Below are positions 27,560 through 36,491 of a stretch of 45,641 nt of DNA, one piece after another (the first letter of the stretch is position 1; every line of letters begins with the position of its first letter). The stretch covers positions 1 through 45,641 of the forward strand of contig NZ_PTIR01000032.1 of NCBI RefSeq assembly GCF_002934455.1, written 5' to 3'. Under the pieces are notes generated by a model. It was not told where the DNA came from, made no database searches, and saw only the letters and a program-made list of their open reading frames with translations. Source of the DNA: Trinickia symbiotica. Its GTDB lineage: Bacteria > Pseudomonadota > Gammaproteobacteria > Burkholderiales > Burkholderiaceae. The translations under genes were made by a program, and so were the position numbers.

Positions 27560-27868
27560 GTGAGCGAGACTTTCAGTGTGAAGCTTCCGAGTGGCGAGAT
27601 GTGGACACCGACCTTCGTGTCCACGCTCGACCAGGAGAAATGTATCGGCTGCGGACGATGCTTCCGGGTTTGTGCGCGTGGTGTACTAGAACTCGTGGGG
27701 CTTGACGCGAGCGGTACCTATGTTCCGCTCGACGGCGACGACAGCAATGACGACGAGTACGAAAAGAAAGTGATGACGATCGCGCACAGGGCCCCGTGCA
27801 TTGGCTGTACCGCATGCGCGAGGATTTGTCCGAAAAAGTGCTACACGCACGCGGTGGCTCAGCTCTGA
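27560..27868 (+). CDS. nif-specific ferredoxin III
   Basis: 102-residue 2[4Fe-4S] ferredoxin of the nif-specific type III family (also called fdxB). The start MSETFSVKLPSGEMWTPTFV is family-like, and there are two cluster motifs, CIGCGRCFRVCARG and CIGCTACARICPKKC, separated by an acidic loop DGDDSNDDEYEKKVM. The GTG start chosen has GGGAG six bases upstream. A GTG at 27539, overlapping the previous stop, is the alternative and adds seven residues. It probably carries electrons for cofactor assembly or nitrogenase. Confidence 0.9.
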   Translation: MSETFSVKLPSGEMWTPTFVSTLDQEKCIGCGRCFRVCARGVLELVGLDASGTYVPLDGDDSNDDEYEKKVMTIAHRAPCIGCTACARICPKKCYTHAVAQL

Positions 27869-27884
27869 CCAAGTCCGCACGGCT

Positions 27885-28454
27885 ATGGAATTCCACGCGA
27901 CTTTGATGCGCCATGCTGTAAGCGCCGACAGCCCGACGATACTGGCGCTCGCTGGCGTGCTTTCGACGGCGTTTGAGGTGGCGGGTGTGCACGTTCTGCC
28001 TATCCGTGGATTAGACGCCCTAGAAACCCAGTGGTTGCTTGCACACTGGTTTCCAGGTGCTGACAGTGCATTGTCGCTGGCATGGGACTCATCGGATGTA
28101 GCATTTCGGTGCGCGTCGCGGCACGACGAAATGGAAGACCTTGTAGTGTTGCTCGAGGCACATGCTGATCCAGGCGCCGGGACGACCGACGAAGTGCATT
28201 GCGTGGCCCACGCATTGGCCTGCGCGTTTCCGGGCGCTAATCACCTCTGGCAGGACCTGAGGCTCCCTTCGCGGCGCGAACTGTCGGCGTTGCTTGGCTA
28301 CTGGTTTCCGCTGCTCGCGGCAAAAAACGTTTACGGCATGAAGTGGAAGAAGTTCTTTTACAAGCAACTGTGCGAACGCGAGGGGCTGGTTGTCTGCAAG
28401 GCGCCGAGCTGCGGCCTTTGTCCCGATTGGGCGCATTGCTTCGGGCCTGAGTAG
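27885..28454 (+). CDS. nifQ: NifQ, molybdenum donor protein
   Basis: Fe-S protein that delivers molybdenum to NifEN for FeMo-cofactor. The C-terminal motif Cys-x4-Cys-x2-Cys-x5-Cys (CKAPSCGLCPDWAHC) binds the Mo-Fe-S cluster in known NifQ. LRLPSRRELSALLGYWFPLLAAKN and MKWKKFFYKQLCEREG are also typical. 189 residues from MEFHATLM. It follows the ferredoxin by 16 bases and ends the nifE operon as I read it. Confidence 0.95.
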   Translation: MEFHATLMRHAVSADSPTILALAGVLSTAFEVAGVHVLPIRGLDALETQWLLAHWFPGADSALSLAWDSSDVAFRCASRHDEMEDLVVLLEAHADPGAGTTDEVHCVAHALACAFPGANHLWQDLRLPSRRELSALLGYWFPLLAAKNVYGMKWKKFFYKQLCEREGLVVCKAPSCGLCPDWAHCFGPE

Positions 28455-28538
28455 GAAGCTCCTCCCGGAATAAGACTCACAAACGAGGTATCCGACCTAT
28501 GACAGCCAGTGCTATGCGCACTTGTACGAGAGCGTGCG

Positions 28539-29012
28539 ATGACGGCGTCTGATGAAGGGCGTCTTCACGCCCACCTCGCGAGTCTCGCCCATGAGCTGCA
28601 GTGGGTTGAGCGGGTACTGCTCGATGGTGGCGCGCTGAGTGAGTTGCTGGCAGGACGTCGATTTGTCTATGTCGGAGGTCGTCCACGAAGCAACGCAGTT
28701 TTGCGGGAGCGGTTGGCGCATAACGGGGGCACTTTCATCCATCACATTGCCCTGATTGACGCTGACGGAAGCGCCCGTGAGAGGCGATTTACAGCACTGT
28801 TGAGTGGTGTCGACGCTGTGCTGTGTCCGCTCGATACCATTGATCCAGAGTCGCTGTCCGCGCTGCGTATTCTCTGTTCGCGCCACGGCGTGCCGTGGAT
28901 CGCATTGCGGACCTCGAGTGTGGCGAGCTTCGTGGCAGGTTTGCTGAAAGCGGCCTGCAAGCCGTGCCGTCGTGCAGCATTGCCGCACCGCGGATTCTGC
29001 ATGAGGGGGTGA
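28539..29012 (+). CDS. DUF2325 protein
   Basis: 157-residue protein. The segment AGRRFVYVGGRPRSNAVLRERLAHNGGTFIHH, with the later AVLCPLDTIDPESLSALRILCSRHGVPWIALRTSSVASF, is characteristic of the DUF2325 family: a Rossmann-like fold, predicted to sense or bind a ligand, function not known. It follows nifQ by 84 bases on the same strand, so it is probably in the same operon; no separate promoter was found. The C-terminus is Cys- and Arg-rich (ACKPCRRAALPHRGFCMRG). The start is uncertain. Confidence 0.75.
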   Translation: MTASDEGRLHAHLASLAHELQWVERVLLDGGALSELLAGRRFVYVGGRPRSNAVLRERLAHNGGTFIHHIALIDADGSARERRFTALLSGVDAVLCPLDTIDPESLSALRILCSRHGVPWIALRTSSVASFVAGLLKAACKPCRRAALPHRGFCMRG

Positions 29013-29107
29013 GTCATAGTACTCGGGCGGGATCCTTACAACGATGGCTGCCTTCCGGCGAACACGCGTGCCACGGTGCAGCGGCGGCTTGTGATCGCCG
29101 CGTTCCT

Positions 29108-29407
29108 CTAGCCGAACTTGAACAGTATGCCGTGCCCGCCGCGCGGGTACTCCCATTCGATGTTATCGTGGTCCGCACAGAGGATGCGGCAGCTGCCGCA
29201 TTCCAGGCAGCCGTCGGCGATCAGTGTGACCGTGCCGTTGCTCTCGACTCTGTAGCACGATGCCGGGCAAACGAACGTGCAGCTTTTCTCGCCACATTCG
29301 TCGGTGCAGACGTCCGCATTCCTGATCTGGACGTGGGGCCGGCCCGTGTCCACGCGATAGCGGTTCTGAAAAAGCTTTTCCTCGATGTTGACAGCGATGT
29401 TGCTCAT
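29108..29407 (-). CDS. fixX: FixX ferredoxin-like protein
   Basis: 99-residue ferredoxin-like partner of FixC in the FixABCX complex. Blocks CTDECGEKSCTFVCPASCYRV and DGCLECGSCRILCADHDNIEWEYPRGGHGI are the FixX signature, with four cysteines for one [4Fe-4S] cluster plus others. The ATG overlaps the fixC stop codon. It is the last gene of the operon, converging on the DUF2325 gene. Confidence 0.95.
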   Translation of the reverse strand: MSNIAVNIEEKLFQNRYRVDTGRPHVQIRNADVCTDECGEKSCTFVCPASCYRVESNGTVTLIADGCLECGSCRILCADHDNIEWEYPRGGHGILFKFG

Positions 29408-30714
29408 CGGAAGGCCCTCCAAAGCTTGTATGCATCGCCGACAAGGCCAGTGAGCGAGCGGCTTCTACGGAAGCTTGCCATGACCTCGTGCTTTTTGGTT
29501 TTCTTGTCGACGCCGTCGACAGTGAACATCGTGCGGGCCGCGTTTGCGACGAGGTCCGGGTATGTCGTAAAGAACTGTGGATTGCGGTGCAGGATGTTCG
29601 GCATGTCGCGATACTTGTATAGATCCTTCATCACGAAGCTGTCGTCAAGCGCGGCCTTATACACCGAAAGCTCGTTTGCGCCGTAACCGCGCCCGGCTGC
29701 TTTCGCCGCGATCACGGTCTCGGCGGCGAGGCGCCCGGTCGTCATTGCGAGGTTGGACCCTTCGCGATGCGCGGCATTGACGAAGCCACCCGAGTCTCCG
29801 ACGATCATCCAGCCGTTGCCGTAAACCTGCGGAATCGCGTTGAAGCCGCCTTCTGGAATGAGGTGCGCGCAATACTCCTTCATTTCGCCACCGGCAATCA
29901 GCGGCGCGATTGCCGGATGATGCTTCATCTCTTCGAGCAGGACGTACGGGCTTGTGCGGTTTGGGTTTTTCTTGAAGTCGCTCAGCATGCAGCCGACGCC
30001 GATGGTCAGCGATTCTCTGTTCGTGTACAGGAAGCCTGTGCCCACCATCCCGTCGGTGATACGGCCGACCATCTCGATCACGACACCTTCCTCGTCGCCT
30101 ATGTTGAAGCGCTGACCAATGGTCTCTTCTGGCATGAAGAGAATTTCCTTAACGGCCAGGGCAACGTTGCTCGCCTGAATTTCATTGTGAAAGCCGGCCT
30201 TTCGTGCGAGTGTCGAATTCACGCCGTCAGCGAGAATCACGACGCCGGCATAGACGTCGCCTTGTTCACGGTCGCATTGCACGCCGACGACCTGGTCGTT
30301 GTCCAAGATCAGGTGATTCACAGTCGTCTCGCAGATTAGCAACGCGCCGGCTTCGCGCACCTTTGATGAGAACCACTTGTCGAACTGCGCACGGATGATC
30401 GTGTAGCGGTTATATGGCGGCTTGTTGTAGTCGTCGCTGCGCAGGTGAGTGCCGACGAACGACGTTTCGTCGAGCATCCACATACGCTGTTCGATGATGT
30501 GGCGCTCGAGCGGCGCGTCGTCACGGAAATCGGGAATGATCTCTTCGAGTGCATTCGCATAGAGGATTGCGCCCTGCACGTTTTTGCTACCGGGATATTC
30601 GCCGCGTTCGATCTGCAGCACCTTCAGTCCGCTCTTGGCCATCACGTAGGCCGCGGCGTTGCCAGAAGGTCCGGCTCCGACGACGATCGCATCGAATTGC
30701 GAGGGTATTTTCAT
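29404..30714 (-). CDS. fixC: FixC flavoprotein (ETF-quinone oxidoreductase-like)
   Basis: FAD-binding subunit of the electron-bifurcating FixABCX complex, which uses NADH to reduce quinone and ferredoxin/flavodoxin for nitrogenase. The N-terminal dinucleotide motif FDAIVVGAGPSGNAAAYVMA, then IERGEYPGSKNVQGAILY, LADGVNSTLARKAGF, and GWMIVGDSGGFVNAAHREGSNLAM are typical. 436 residues. The start was chosen by GAGGAG six bases upstream; a longer frame upstream lies inside fixB. Confidence 0.95.
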   Translation of the reverse strand: MKIPSQFDAIVVGAGPSGNAAAYVMAKSGLKVLQIERGEYPGSKNVQGAILYANALEEIIPDFRDDAPLERHIIEQRMWMLDETSFVGTHLRSDDYNKPPYNRYTIIRAQFDKWFSSKVREAGALLICETTVNHLILDNDQVVGVQCDREQGDVYAGVVILADGVNSTLARKAGFHNEIQASNVALAVKEILFMPEETIGQRFNIGDEEGVVIEMVGRITDGMVGTGFLYTNRESLTIGVGCMLSDFKKNPNRTSPYVLLEEMKHHPAIAPLIAGGEMKEYCAHLIPEGGFNAIPQVYGNGWMIVGDSGGFVNAAHREGSNLAMTTGRLAAETVIAAKAAGRGYGANELSVYKAALDDSFVMKDLYKYRDMPNILHRNPQFFTTYPDLVANAARTMFTVDGVDKKTKKHEVMASFRRSRSLTGLVGDAYKLWRAFR

Positions 30715-30724
30715 CCGATTCTCC

Positions 30725-31840
30725 TCACGCGATTGCTCTGTCGCATAGTGCCAGACGGTCTGCGCACGCGCGCGTGAGAGCCGGCAGTACCTGCAGTGCG
30801 TCGGCAATAATGCCGTAGTGCGCAAAGTCAAAAATCGGCGCGTTCGGGTCTGTGTTGATCGCGACGATTAGGTCCGAGCTTTCCATGCCGACGCGGTGCT
30901 GGATCGCTCCCGAGACGCCCGCCGCGATGTAGAGCTTCGGCCGTACCGTCTTCCCAGTCTGCCCAACCTGACGGTCGGCCTCGACCCAGCCCGCCTGCAC
31001 GCAAGGACGTGTCGCGCCGACTTCGCCACCCAGCGCGCGCGCCAACTCGAAGACGAGGCGAAAGTTCTCAGGACTCTTCAGCCCCTTACCGCCGCTAACG
31101 ATCACGTTCGCGTAGGGCAGGTTGATCCGGTTGCTCTCCGTATCGGCGATGAAGTCGATCAGTTTCGTCACGATGTCGGCCTCGATCATGTCAAGCGTCT
31201 CCTGAACGATCTCGCCGCCGCGGCCCGCCTGAATCTGCGGCATCGCCATGACGCGCGGGCGCACCGTCGCCATCTGCGGGCGGTACGCAAGCGTCATGAT
31301 CGTACACAGCAGCGAGCCACCGAAAGTCGGCCGCGTGGCCGCGAGCGCGCGCGAGGTCGGGTCGATGTTCAGCGCCGTGCAGTCGGCGGTGAGGCCAGTG
31401 GCGAGCGTCGTCGCGACCGAGCCCGCGAGATCGCGGCCCATCGAGGTGGCGCCGAGCAGCAGGATCTCCGGCTGATACTTGTTGACGAGATCGGTCAGCC
31501 CCCTGGTGAACGGCTCATTGCGATAGCCGAGCAGCACTCGATCGTGAATGACGTACGCTTTATCGGCGCCGAAGCAGAAGGCCTCCTCGGCAAACTGCTC
31601 GAGAGGCTCATCGGAGCCGCCGAGCACCGCGACGGCGACGTCGCTGCCGAGCTTGTCCGCGAGCTTGCGTGCCTCACCGAGCAGTTCCCACGACACGCTG
31701 TGCACGTGGCCGCGGTCGTGCTCCAGGAAGACCCACACGCCCCTGTAGACTTTCAGGTGTTCGGGTAGTTCGAAGTTCCGGCCGCCGGCCGGTTTAGTGG
31801 GCGCGGCCGGCTTCTTGTCCGAGGTGGCGAGCGAGTTCAT
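30725..31840 (-). CDS. fixB: FixB (ETF alpha-like)
   Basis: Alpha-type electron-transfer flavoprotein subunit of FixABCX. The C-terminal FAD-binding ETF-alpha block is clear: IVSGGKGLKSPENF, GATRPCVQAGWVEADRQVGQTGKTVRPKLYIAAGVSGAIQHRVGM, and NTDPNAPIFDFAHYGIIADA. 371 residues, with a 35-residue Ala/Pro-rich front part as in other FixB. It overlaps fixA by four bases and lies 10 bases before fixC. Confidence 0.95.
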   Translation of the reverse strand: MNSLATSDKKPAAPTKPAGGRNFELPEHLKVYRGVWVFLEHDRGHVHSVSWELLGEARKLADKLGSDVAVAVLGGSDEPLEQFAEEAFCFGADKAYVIHDRVLLGYRNEPFTRGLTDLVNKYQPEILLLGATSMGRDLAGSVATTLATGLTADCTALNIDPTSRALAATRPTFGGSLLCTIMTLAYRPQMATVRPRVMAMPQIQAGRGGEIVQETLDMIEADIVTKLIDFIADTESNRINLPYANVIVSGGKGLKSPENFRLVFELARALGGEVGATRPCVQAGWVEADRQVGQTGKTVRPKLYIAAGVSGAIQHRVGMESSDLIVAINTDPNAPIFDFAHYGIIADALQVLPALTRACADRLALCDRAIA

Positions 31841-32685
31841 GAAGTCCTCTTCATCAGCAGGTCCGCCTCCAATGTCGGATGGCGGGTGAATAACTTATGC
31901 AGCAGTTTCAGCGACACGTCAGGCAGGCTCGACATGTTGAGTTCTAGCATCTCGGCTTTTTCGCTGCGCGGCGTCGGACCGAACACCTTGCTCACCACTG
32001 TCGGGGAGCCCTTTAACCCGATCTTGCTCACGTCCTCGATGCCAGCCTGCTCGCGGTTCCATTTGCGCACCGGAAAGCCCGCCGCATGAATCATCGCCGG
32101 CAGTGTCGCGAAGCGTAGCTCATTCGTGTTCTCCAGCATCGTCACCAAGCATGGCAGCGCAGTTTTCAGCACCTGTACGCCGCCTTCGGCGCGGCGCTCG
32201 ACGACGATCGTGCGAGTACCCAGGTTGGTCTCTACGATCCTGGAAACGTAGGTGAGCAATTGCAAGCTCAAGCGCTTGGCGATGCCGGGGCCGACTTGCG
32301 CAGTGTCGCCGTCGATCGTCTGCTTGCCTGTGAAAACAATGTCCACTGCCTGTTCCTTCGTGATCTGTCGGATCGCGCTGGCGAGCGCATACGAGGTCGC
32401 GAGTGTGTCGGCGCCAGCGAACGCTCGATCGGTGACGAGCACCGCGTCATCGGCACCGTAGCTGATGCACTTGCGCAATACATCCTCGGCCTGTGGCGGT
32501 CCCATGCATAGCATCGTGACTTTGCCGCCGAAGCGGTCCTTCAGCCGCAGCGCTTCCTCCAGCGAGAACAGGTCGTATGGGTTGACAATCGCCGGCACGC
32601 CTTGGCGCATGATGGTGTTGGTGACAGGATGGACCCGGATCTGCGCTGAATCCGGAACCTGCTTGATGCAGACGACGATGTGCAT
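31837..32685 (-). CDS. fixA: FixA (ETF beta-like)
   Basis: Beta-type electron-transfer flavoprotein subunit of FixABCX. It opens MHIVVCIKQVPDSAQIRVHPVTNTIMRQGVPAIVNPYD and has the ETF-beta block FTGKQTIDGDTAQVGPGIAKRL and LPCLVTM. 282 residues is normal. The stop overlaps the fixB start by four bases. The open frame upstream of this ATG overlaps nifW and is not family-like. Confidence 0.95.
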   Translation of the reverse strand: MHIVVCIKQVPDSAQIRVHPVTNTIMRQGVPAIVNPYDLFSLEEALRLKDRFGGKVTMLCMGPPQAEDVLRKCISYGADDAVLVTDRAFAGADTLATSYALASAIRQITKEQAVDIVFTGKQTIDGDTAQVGPGIAKRLSLQLLTYVSRIVETNLGTRTIVVERRAEGGVQVLKTALPCLVTMLENTNELRFATLPAMIHAAGFPVRKWNREQAGIEDVSKIGLKGSPTVVSKVFGPTPRSEKAEMLELNMSSLPDVSLKLLHKLFTRHPTLEADLLMKRTS

Positions 32686-32699
32686 TGCAGCACTCCGGG

Positions 32700-33038
32700 T
32701 TAGGCGGCGCCGCCGGCCGGTAATGACGCGTGCAGATTGTCGAGGGAGACTTGCTGTCGTCCGTCGACATCCTGGAACACCTTGAACACTTTCTCCGCCG
32801 CGGGCGTGGACACGACGAAATCGTTGTAGGCTTGTTGCAGCAGGCATTGATAGACGGTAAAGAGGCGCGTCTCATTGTCCTGCGGCACAGCTTCCTGTTG
32901 CCGGAGATACTGAAAGAAGCGTTTGAGGATGTGCAGGCGGCTGACATTCACCACCTTCTGGTCAAATGCAATGCCAAAGAATTGCAGGAAATCCTCGGCC
33001 GAGGAGAGGGTTTTCAGTTGCTCCATGAGTCCTTGCAT
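32700..33038 (-). CDS. nifW: NifW, nitrogenase-stabilising protein
   Basis: Accessory protein that protects or helps mature the NifDK protein, notably against oxygen. 112 residues; LKTLSSAEDFLQFFGIAFDQKVVNVSRLHILKRFFQYLRQ is the NifW family core. GGGA lies 7 bases upstream. It lies 14 bases before fixA and downstream of the broken nifV copy, so it is probably driven by the sigma-54 promoter in front of that pseudogene. Confidence 0.93.
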   Translation of the reverse strand: MQGLMEQLKTLSSAEDFLQFFGIAFDQKVVNVSRLHILKRFFQYLRQQEAVPQDNETRLFTVYQCLLQQAYNDFVVSTPAAEKVFKVFQDVDGRQQVSLDNLHASLPAGGAA

Positions 33039-33044
33039 GTCTTC

Positions 33045-33995
33045 TAATCCCTATTGAACGTACTTTGCCGGCTGAGTTCGAAGGAATCGATTCACTCGCG
33101 TGTTCTCCGGTGCTTCGCAATGCCGCCGGTGTGATTGCCAGGGTGCGGCGTAAAGACGCCGCTACGGGCAAATTCTCTTGTTGGAGAAGAGGATGCGGCC
33201 CGACGCACTCTTGATCAACCGACGAACTGCGAGCAGGGCCTCGGTATTGACCCCGGTGTCCCGTCCTAGAAAGTGCTGCGCGCCGACGACGATCTCTTCG
33301 AGTGCCGCATTGCCGGCTCCCGTGTCCAAGCAGTCGACTGTGGTGTTCGCGTGGGTGGCTCCCGCCCGCAGGGCAGCGAGCGTGTTGGCTGTGGCGAGTC
33401 CGAGGTCGTCGTGCGCGTGGATTTCGATCTCGAGGTCGACGGCATCGCGCAGCCTTGCGATGGCCTCGTAGGTCGAAAACGGATCGAGCACGCCAAGGGT
33501 ATCGGCGAAGCGCACGCGCTGCGCGCCGTGTTGCTGCGCGCAGCGCGCCACTTGCACGAGGAAGGCGGGGTCTGTGCGCGAGGCGTCTTCCATGCCGAGG
33601 GAAATCTTGCGGTCGCTCTTCACTGCCTCGGCGATGACGCGCGCGATTTGCTCCAGCACCCATCTGCGCGGCTTTTGCAGCTTGTCCTGCAAACGAATGT
33701 CAGAAACGGGAATTGAGAGGTGGACGATATCGGCATTGCAGCGCAACGCCGCGGCAAGGTCTCGTGGAGTCAGGTGCCCCCATACCATTACACCGGCGTC
33801 GAGATTCAAGTCGACGATCGCCTTGATGCACGCGATTTCGTCTTCGCCCAGGGCGGGGATGCCGACTTCGATTTCGGCGACGCCGGCTCGAGACAGCGCC
33901 GCCGCGATCGCACATCTTTCCTCGAGCGTGAATGCGACGCCAGCAGTCTGTTCGCCGTCGCATAGGGTGGTGTCGTTGATGATCGGTACGGGCAT
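33045..33995 (-). pseudogene. broken nifV-like copy
   Basis: The first 277 or so codons are open and almost equal to the NifV-like gene at 11503, with the same Arg-to-Cys change (TTLCDGEQ). The frame then ends early after ASGRILFSNKRICP. Beyond the stop the reading continues in other frames as GVFTPHPGNHTGGIAKHRRTRE and a decayed PxxxAGKxRS, equivalent to the ends of NifV, until just before nifW. The end position given is approximate. It is a frameshifted pseudogene occupying the leader of the nifW-fix operon. Confidence 0.86.
33329..33765. repeat. 437-bp near-identical direct repeat, copy B
   Basis: Partner of the repeat at 12021-12457, same orientation, one base different by eye. It lies inside the broken nifV copy. 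Recombination between the two would loop out about 21.3 kb including nifV, nifA, the nifE operon and fixABCX. Confidence 0.92.
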
Positions 33996-34194
33996 TTGAT
34001 CAATCTCTCCTGTTATCGCCCATAGGCTTTGGCGTAATAAACTGCATTCGGGCAATCGAACATCGGTAGGCTGCGTGAGTCGGCCTGGCGCCTCGAGGCT
34101 GCGTGCGCAGCGAAGGGAGGCCGTGCGGTGGAGACAGGTTGATGTGGCGTTTGCATCGTGCTGGTCATCGTTCAAGAGAGCGCGTCTCGCAGTT

Positions 34195-34210
34195 TGCAAC
34201 GACCATGCCA
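34195..34210 (-). promoter_or_regulatory. sigma-54 promoter of the nifW-fixABCX operon
   Basis: Minus-strand TGGCATGGTCGTTGCA fits TGGCAC-N5-TTGCA closely, GG-N10-GC. It precedes the broken nifV copy, so the transcript would have a leader of about 1.1 kb before nifW. Confidence 0.85.
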
Positions 34211-34316
34211 CCGTTGTTTTTATTGGCAACTCTCATTGCTTTTCGGTTGGGTTGTTAGTTTTGTCCGTTACATGCGCTGGGTCACAAGTCACGTTCGTTG
34301 TGTTTGCGACAGAAAT

Positions 34317-34332
34317 CGGTGCGCTTGTTGCT
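34317..34332 (+). promoter_or_regulatory. sigma-54 promoter of nifB
   Basis: CGGTGCGCTTGTTGCT shows GG-N10-GC and a perfect TTGC -12 box. It lies 135 bases before the nifB start. I found no exact TGT-N10-ACA site between this and the divergent nifW-fix promoter, only half-matches. Confidence 0.75.
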
Positions 34333-34466
34333 TTTTTGGGGGCCGGTGCAACGAGATGAAACGCATGAGCGGCCCGTTTAGCCGGCGTTTCAGTGGACCG
34401 GGCGCGAATGGCATGGATCTGGCTGTCACCCGCCGTGTAGTCACTGTCGGTTGTGAGGAGAGATCG

Positions 34467-36065
34467 ATGCAAGATAGCGCCAACGCCTGCACGCTGCCCG
34501 CTTCCGCCTACATCGACATCGGGCAGATAAAGCCCCTGGGATCGACCATCGAAGCGCCGGTCACGCGCAGCGGCTGCGGTTCCCAGCACGGTGATGGCGA
34601 GGCGGACTGCGGTTTGTCAGGCAGCCCCGAGGAGCTGCCGGCGGAGGTATGGGAAAAGGTCAAGAATCACCCATGCTACTCGGAAGATGCGCATCCCCAT
34701 TACGCGCGCATGCATGTGGCAGTCGCGCCTGCATGCAACATCCAATGCAACTACTGTAACCGCAAGTACGACTGCTCGAACGAGTCGCGCCCCGGCGTCG
34801 TATCGCAGAAGCTGACCCCCGAGCAGGCTGTAAAAAAGGTGATGACGGTCGCGAACGAGATTCCGCAGATGACGGTGCTCGGAATCGCTGGGCCAGGCGA
34901 TTCGCTGGCCAACCCTACGAAAACCTTTGACACCTTCCGGATGCTCCGGGAGCAGGCTGGTGACATCAAGTTGTGCCTGTCGACCAATGGTCTTGCGCTG
35001 CCGGACCTCGTGGACGAGATCTGCAGGTATGACATCGACCACGTGACGATCACCATCAACATGGTCGATCCGGCCGTCGGTGAAAAGATTTATTCGTGGA
35101 TTTTCTGGGACCACCGCCGGGTGAAAGGCTACGAGGCCGCGCGCATCTTGCATGAGCGGCAGATGCAGGGACTCGAGATGCTGACTGCCCGTGGTGTACT
35201 CACGAAAGTCAACTCGGTCTTGATCCCGGGTGTCAACGACGCGCATCTGGTCGAGGTAAATCGTGAGGTAAAGAAGCGCGGTGCGTTCCTGCACAACATC
35301 ATGCCGCTGATCTCAGAGCCCAAGCACGGCACGTACTTCGGCCTTAATGGCCAGCGCGGCCCGACCGCGCAGGAGCTGAAGGCTGTGCAGGACGCATGCA
35401 AAGGTGGTGCTAACGTAATGCGTCACTGTCGGCAGTGCCGCGCGGATGCGGTGGGCTTGCTGGGCCAGGACCGCAACGAGGAGTTCGCATTCGAGAACAT
35501 TGAGCAAATGGAGGTCGTATATGACCTCGAGCGTCGCCGCAAATATCAGCGGCGGGTCGAGGTAGAGCGCAACGCGCAGCGCGAGGCGAAGCAAAAGGCG
35601 CTGGCCTTCTCACAGGCGGTCAGCATGGCCGGAGACGACCTGAAAGTGCTGGTCGCGGTCGCAACGAAGGGCGGCGGGCGCGTGAACGAGCATTTCGGCC
35701 ACGCCTCGGAGTTCCAGATTATCGAGGTGAGCGCAACTAAAGTGCTCTTTATCGGCCATCGCAGGGTGGACCAATATTGCCAGGGCGGCTATGGCGACGA
35801 AGAGAATCTGCCATCGGTCGTTCGTGCGATCAACGATTGTCACGCGGTCCTGGTCGCGAAGATCGGCGAGTGTCCGCGCGATGAACTTTCGCACGAGGGC
35901 ATTGAGCTGGTGGATAAGTACGTTGGCGAGATCATCGAGAATGCCGCACTTGCTTGGTTCAACGACTACCGCAGCCGCATCGGCAGTGGAGCGGTGGTGC
36001 ATAAGTTTCGCGGTGACGCTGCGATCCGACAGGGTGCGTTGACGCGCACGACTGAGGCTCCCTGA
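34467..36065 (+). CDS. nifB: NifB, radical SAM FeMo-cofactor synthase
   Basis: Makes the NifB-co iron-sulfur-carbide core, the first committed step of FeMo-cofactor. The radical SAM motif CNIQCNYC (Cys-x3-Cys-x2-Cys) is present, followed by GIAGPGDSLANPTKTFDTF and CLSTNGL. A C-terminal NifX-like domain (from VLVAVATKGGGRVNEHFGHASEF) makes this the fused form. 532 residues. GAGGAG six bases upstream fixes the ATG; an ATG at 34413 is less likely. It begins the operon nifB-nifZ-nifZ2-nifT. Confidence 0.96.
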   Translation: MQDSANACTLPASAYIDIGQIKPLGSTIEAPVTRSGCGSQHGDGEADCGLSGSPEELPAEVWEKVKNHPCYSEDAHPHYARMHVAVAPACNIQCNYCNRKYDCSNESRPGVVSQKLTPEQAVKKVMTVANEIPQMTVLGIAGPGDSLANPTKTFDTFRMLREQAGDIKLCLSTNGLALPDLVDEICRYDIDHVTITINMVDPAVGEKIYSWIFWDHRRVKGYEAARILHERQMQGLEMLTARGVLTKVNSVLIPGVNDAHLVEVNREVKKRGAFLHNIMPLISEPKHGTYFGLNGQRGPTAQELKAVQDACKGGANVMRHCRQCRADAVGLLGQDRNEEFAFENIEQMEVVYDLERRRKYQRRVEVERNAQREAKQKALAFSQAVSMAGDDLKVLVAVATKGGGRVNEHFGHASEFQIIEVSATKVLFIGHRRVDQYCQGGYGDEENLPSVVRAINDCHAVLVAKIGECPRDELSHEGIELVDKYVGEIIENAALAWFNDYRSRIGSGAVVHKFRGDAAIRQGALTRTTEAP

Positions 36066-36084
36066 ACTTTGGCAGGAGCGACTC

Positions 36085-36480
36085 ATGGGTGACATCAACC
36101 GCGACGACGACGCGATCGAGATAGCGTCCCCGCCGCGCTTCGGCTTTGGCGAGCGCGTGATCGCTCGCTCGCTTATCCGCAACGACGGCACGTACGCCGG
36201 CAGAGATATTGGGGAGGTACTCGTGAACAAGGGCGACGTCGGCTACGTCACCAACATCGGTACCTTCCTGCAGCAGTTCTACATCTACGCGGTTGACTTT
36301 GTGGAAAGTGGTCACCGAGTCGGCATGCGCGCAAAGGAACTATGCACGCTCGACAAACTGCCCGAAGACATCGTGGCGCGTCTCGGGGAGCGCGCCGCCG
36401 CGCTACGCACGATCGGTACGGGTTGCGCTGGCGAGACAGGCGGCGAGAGGGAATCTTCACGCACGCGCGAAACAAGATAG
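36085..36480 (+). CDS. nifZ: NifZ
   Basis: Small accessory protein needed for full maturation of the P-cluster in NifDK. The NifZ core FGFGERVIARSLIRNDGTYAGRDIGEVLVNKGDVGYVTNIGTFLQQFYIYAVDF is clear. 131 residues, with a polar tail. It starts 19 bases after nifB. Confidence 0.93.
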   Translation: MGDINRDDDAIEIASPPRFGFGERVIARSLIRNDGTYAGRDIGEVLVNKGDVGYVTNIGTFLQQFYIYAVDFVESGHRVGMRAKELCTLDKLPEDIVARLGERAAALRTIGTGCAGETGGERESSRTRETR

Positions 36481-36491
36481 GGGTGCGCTGG

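Noticed and set aside
34224-34240. TTGGCAACTCTCATTGC as a nifB sigma-54 promoter
   Set aside because: The GG-GC spacing is 11, not 10; the element at 34317 is correctly spaced.
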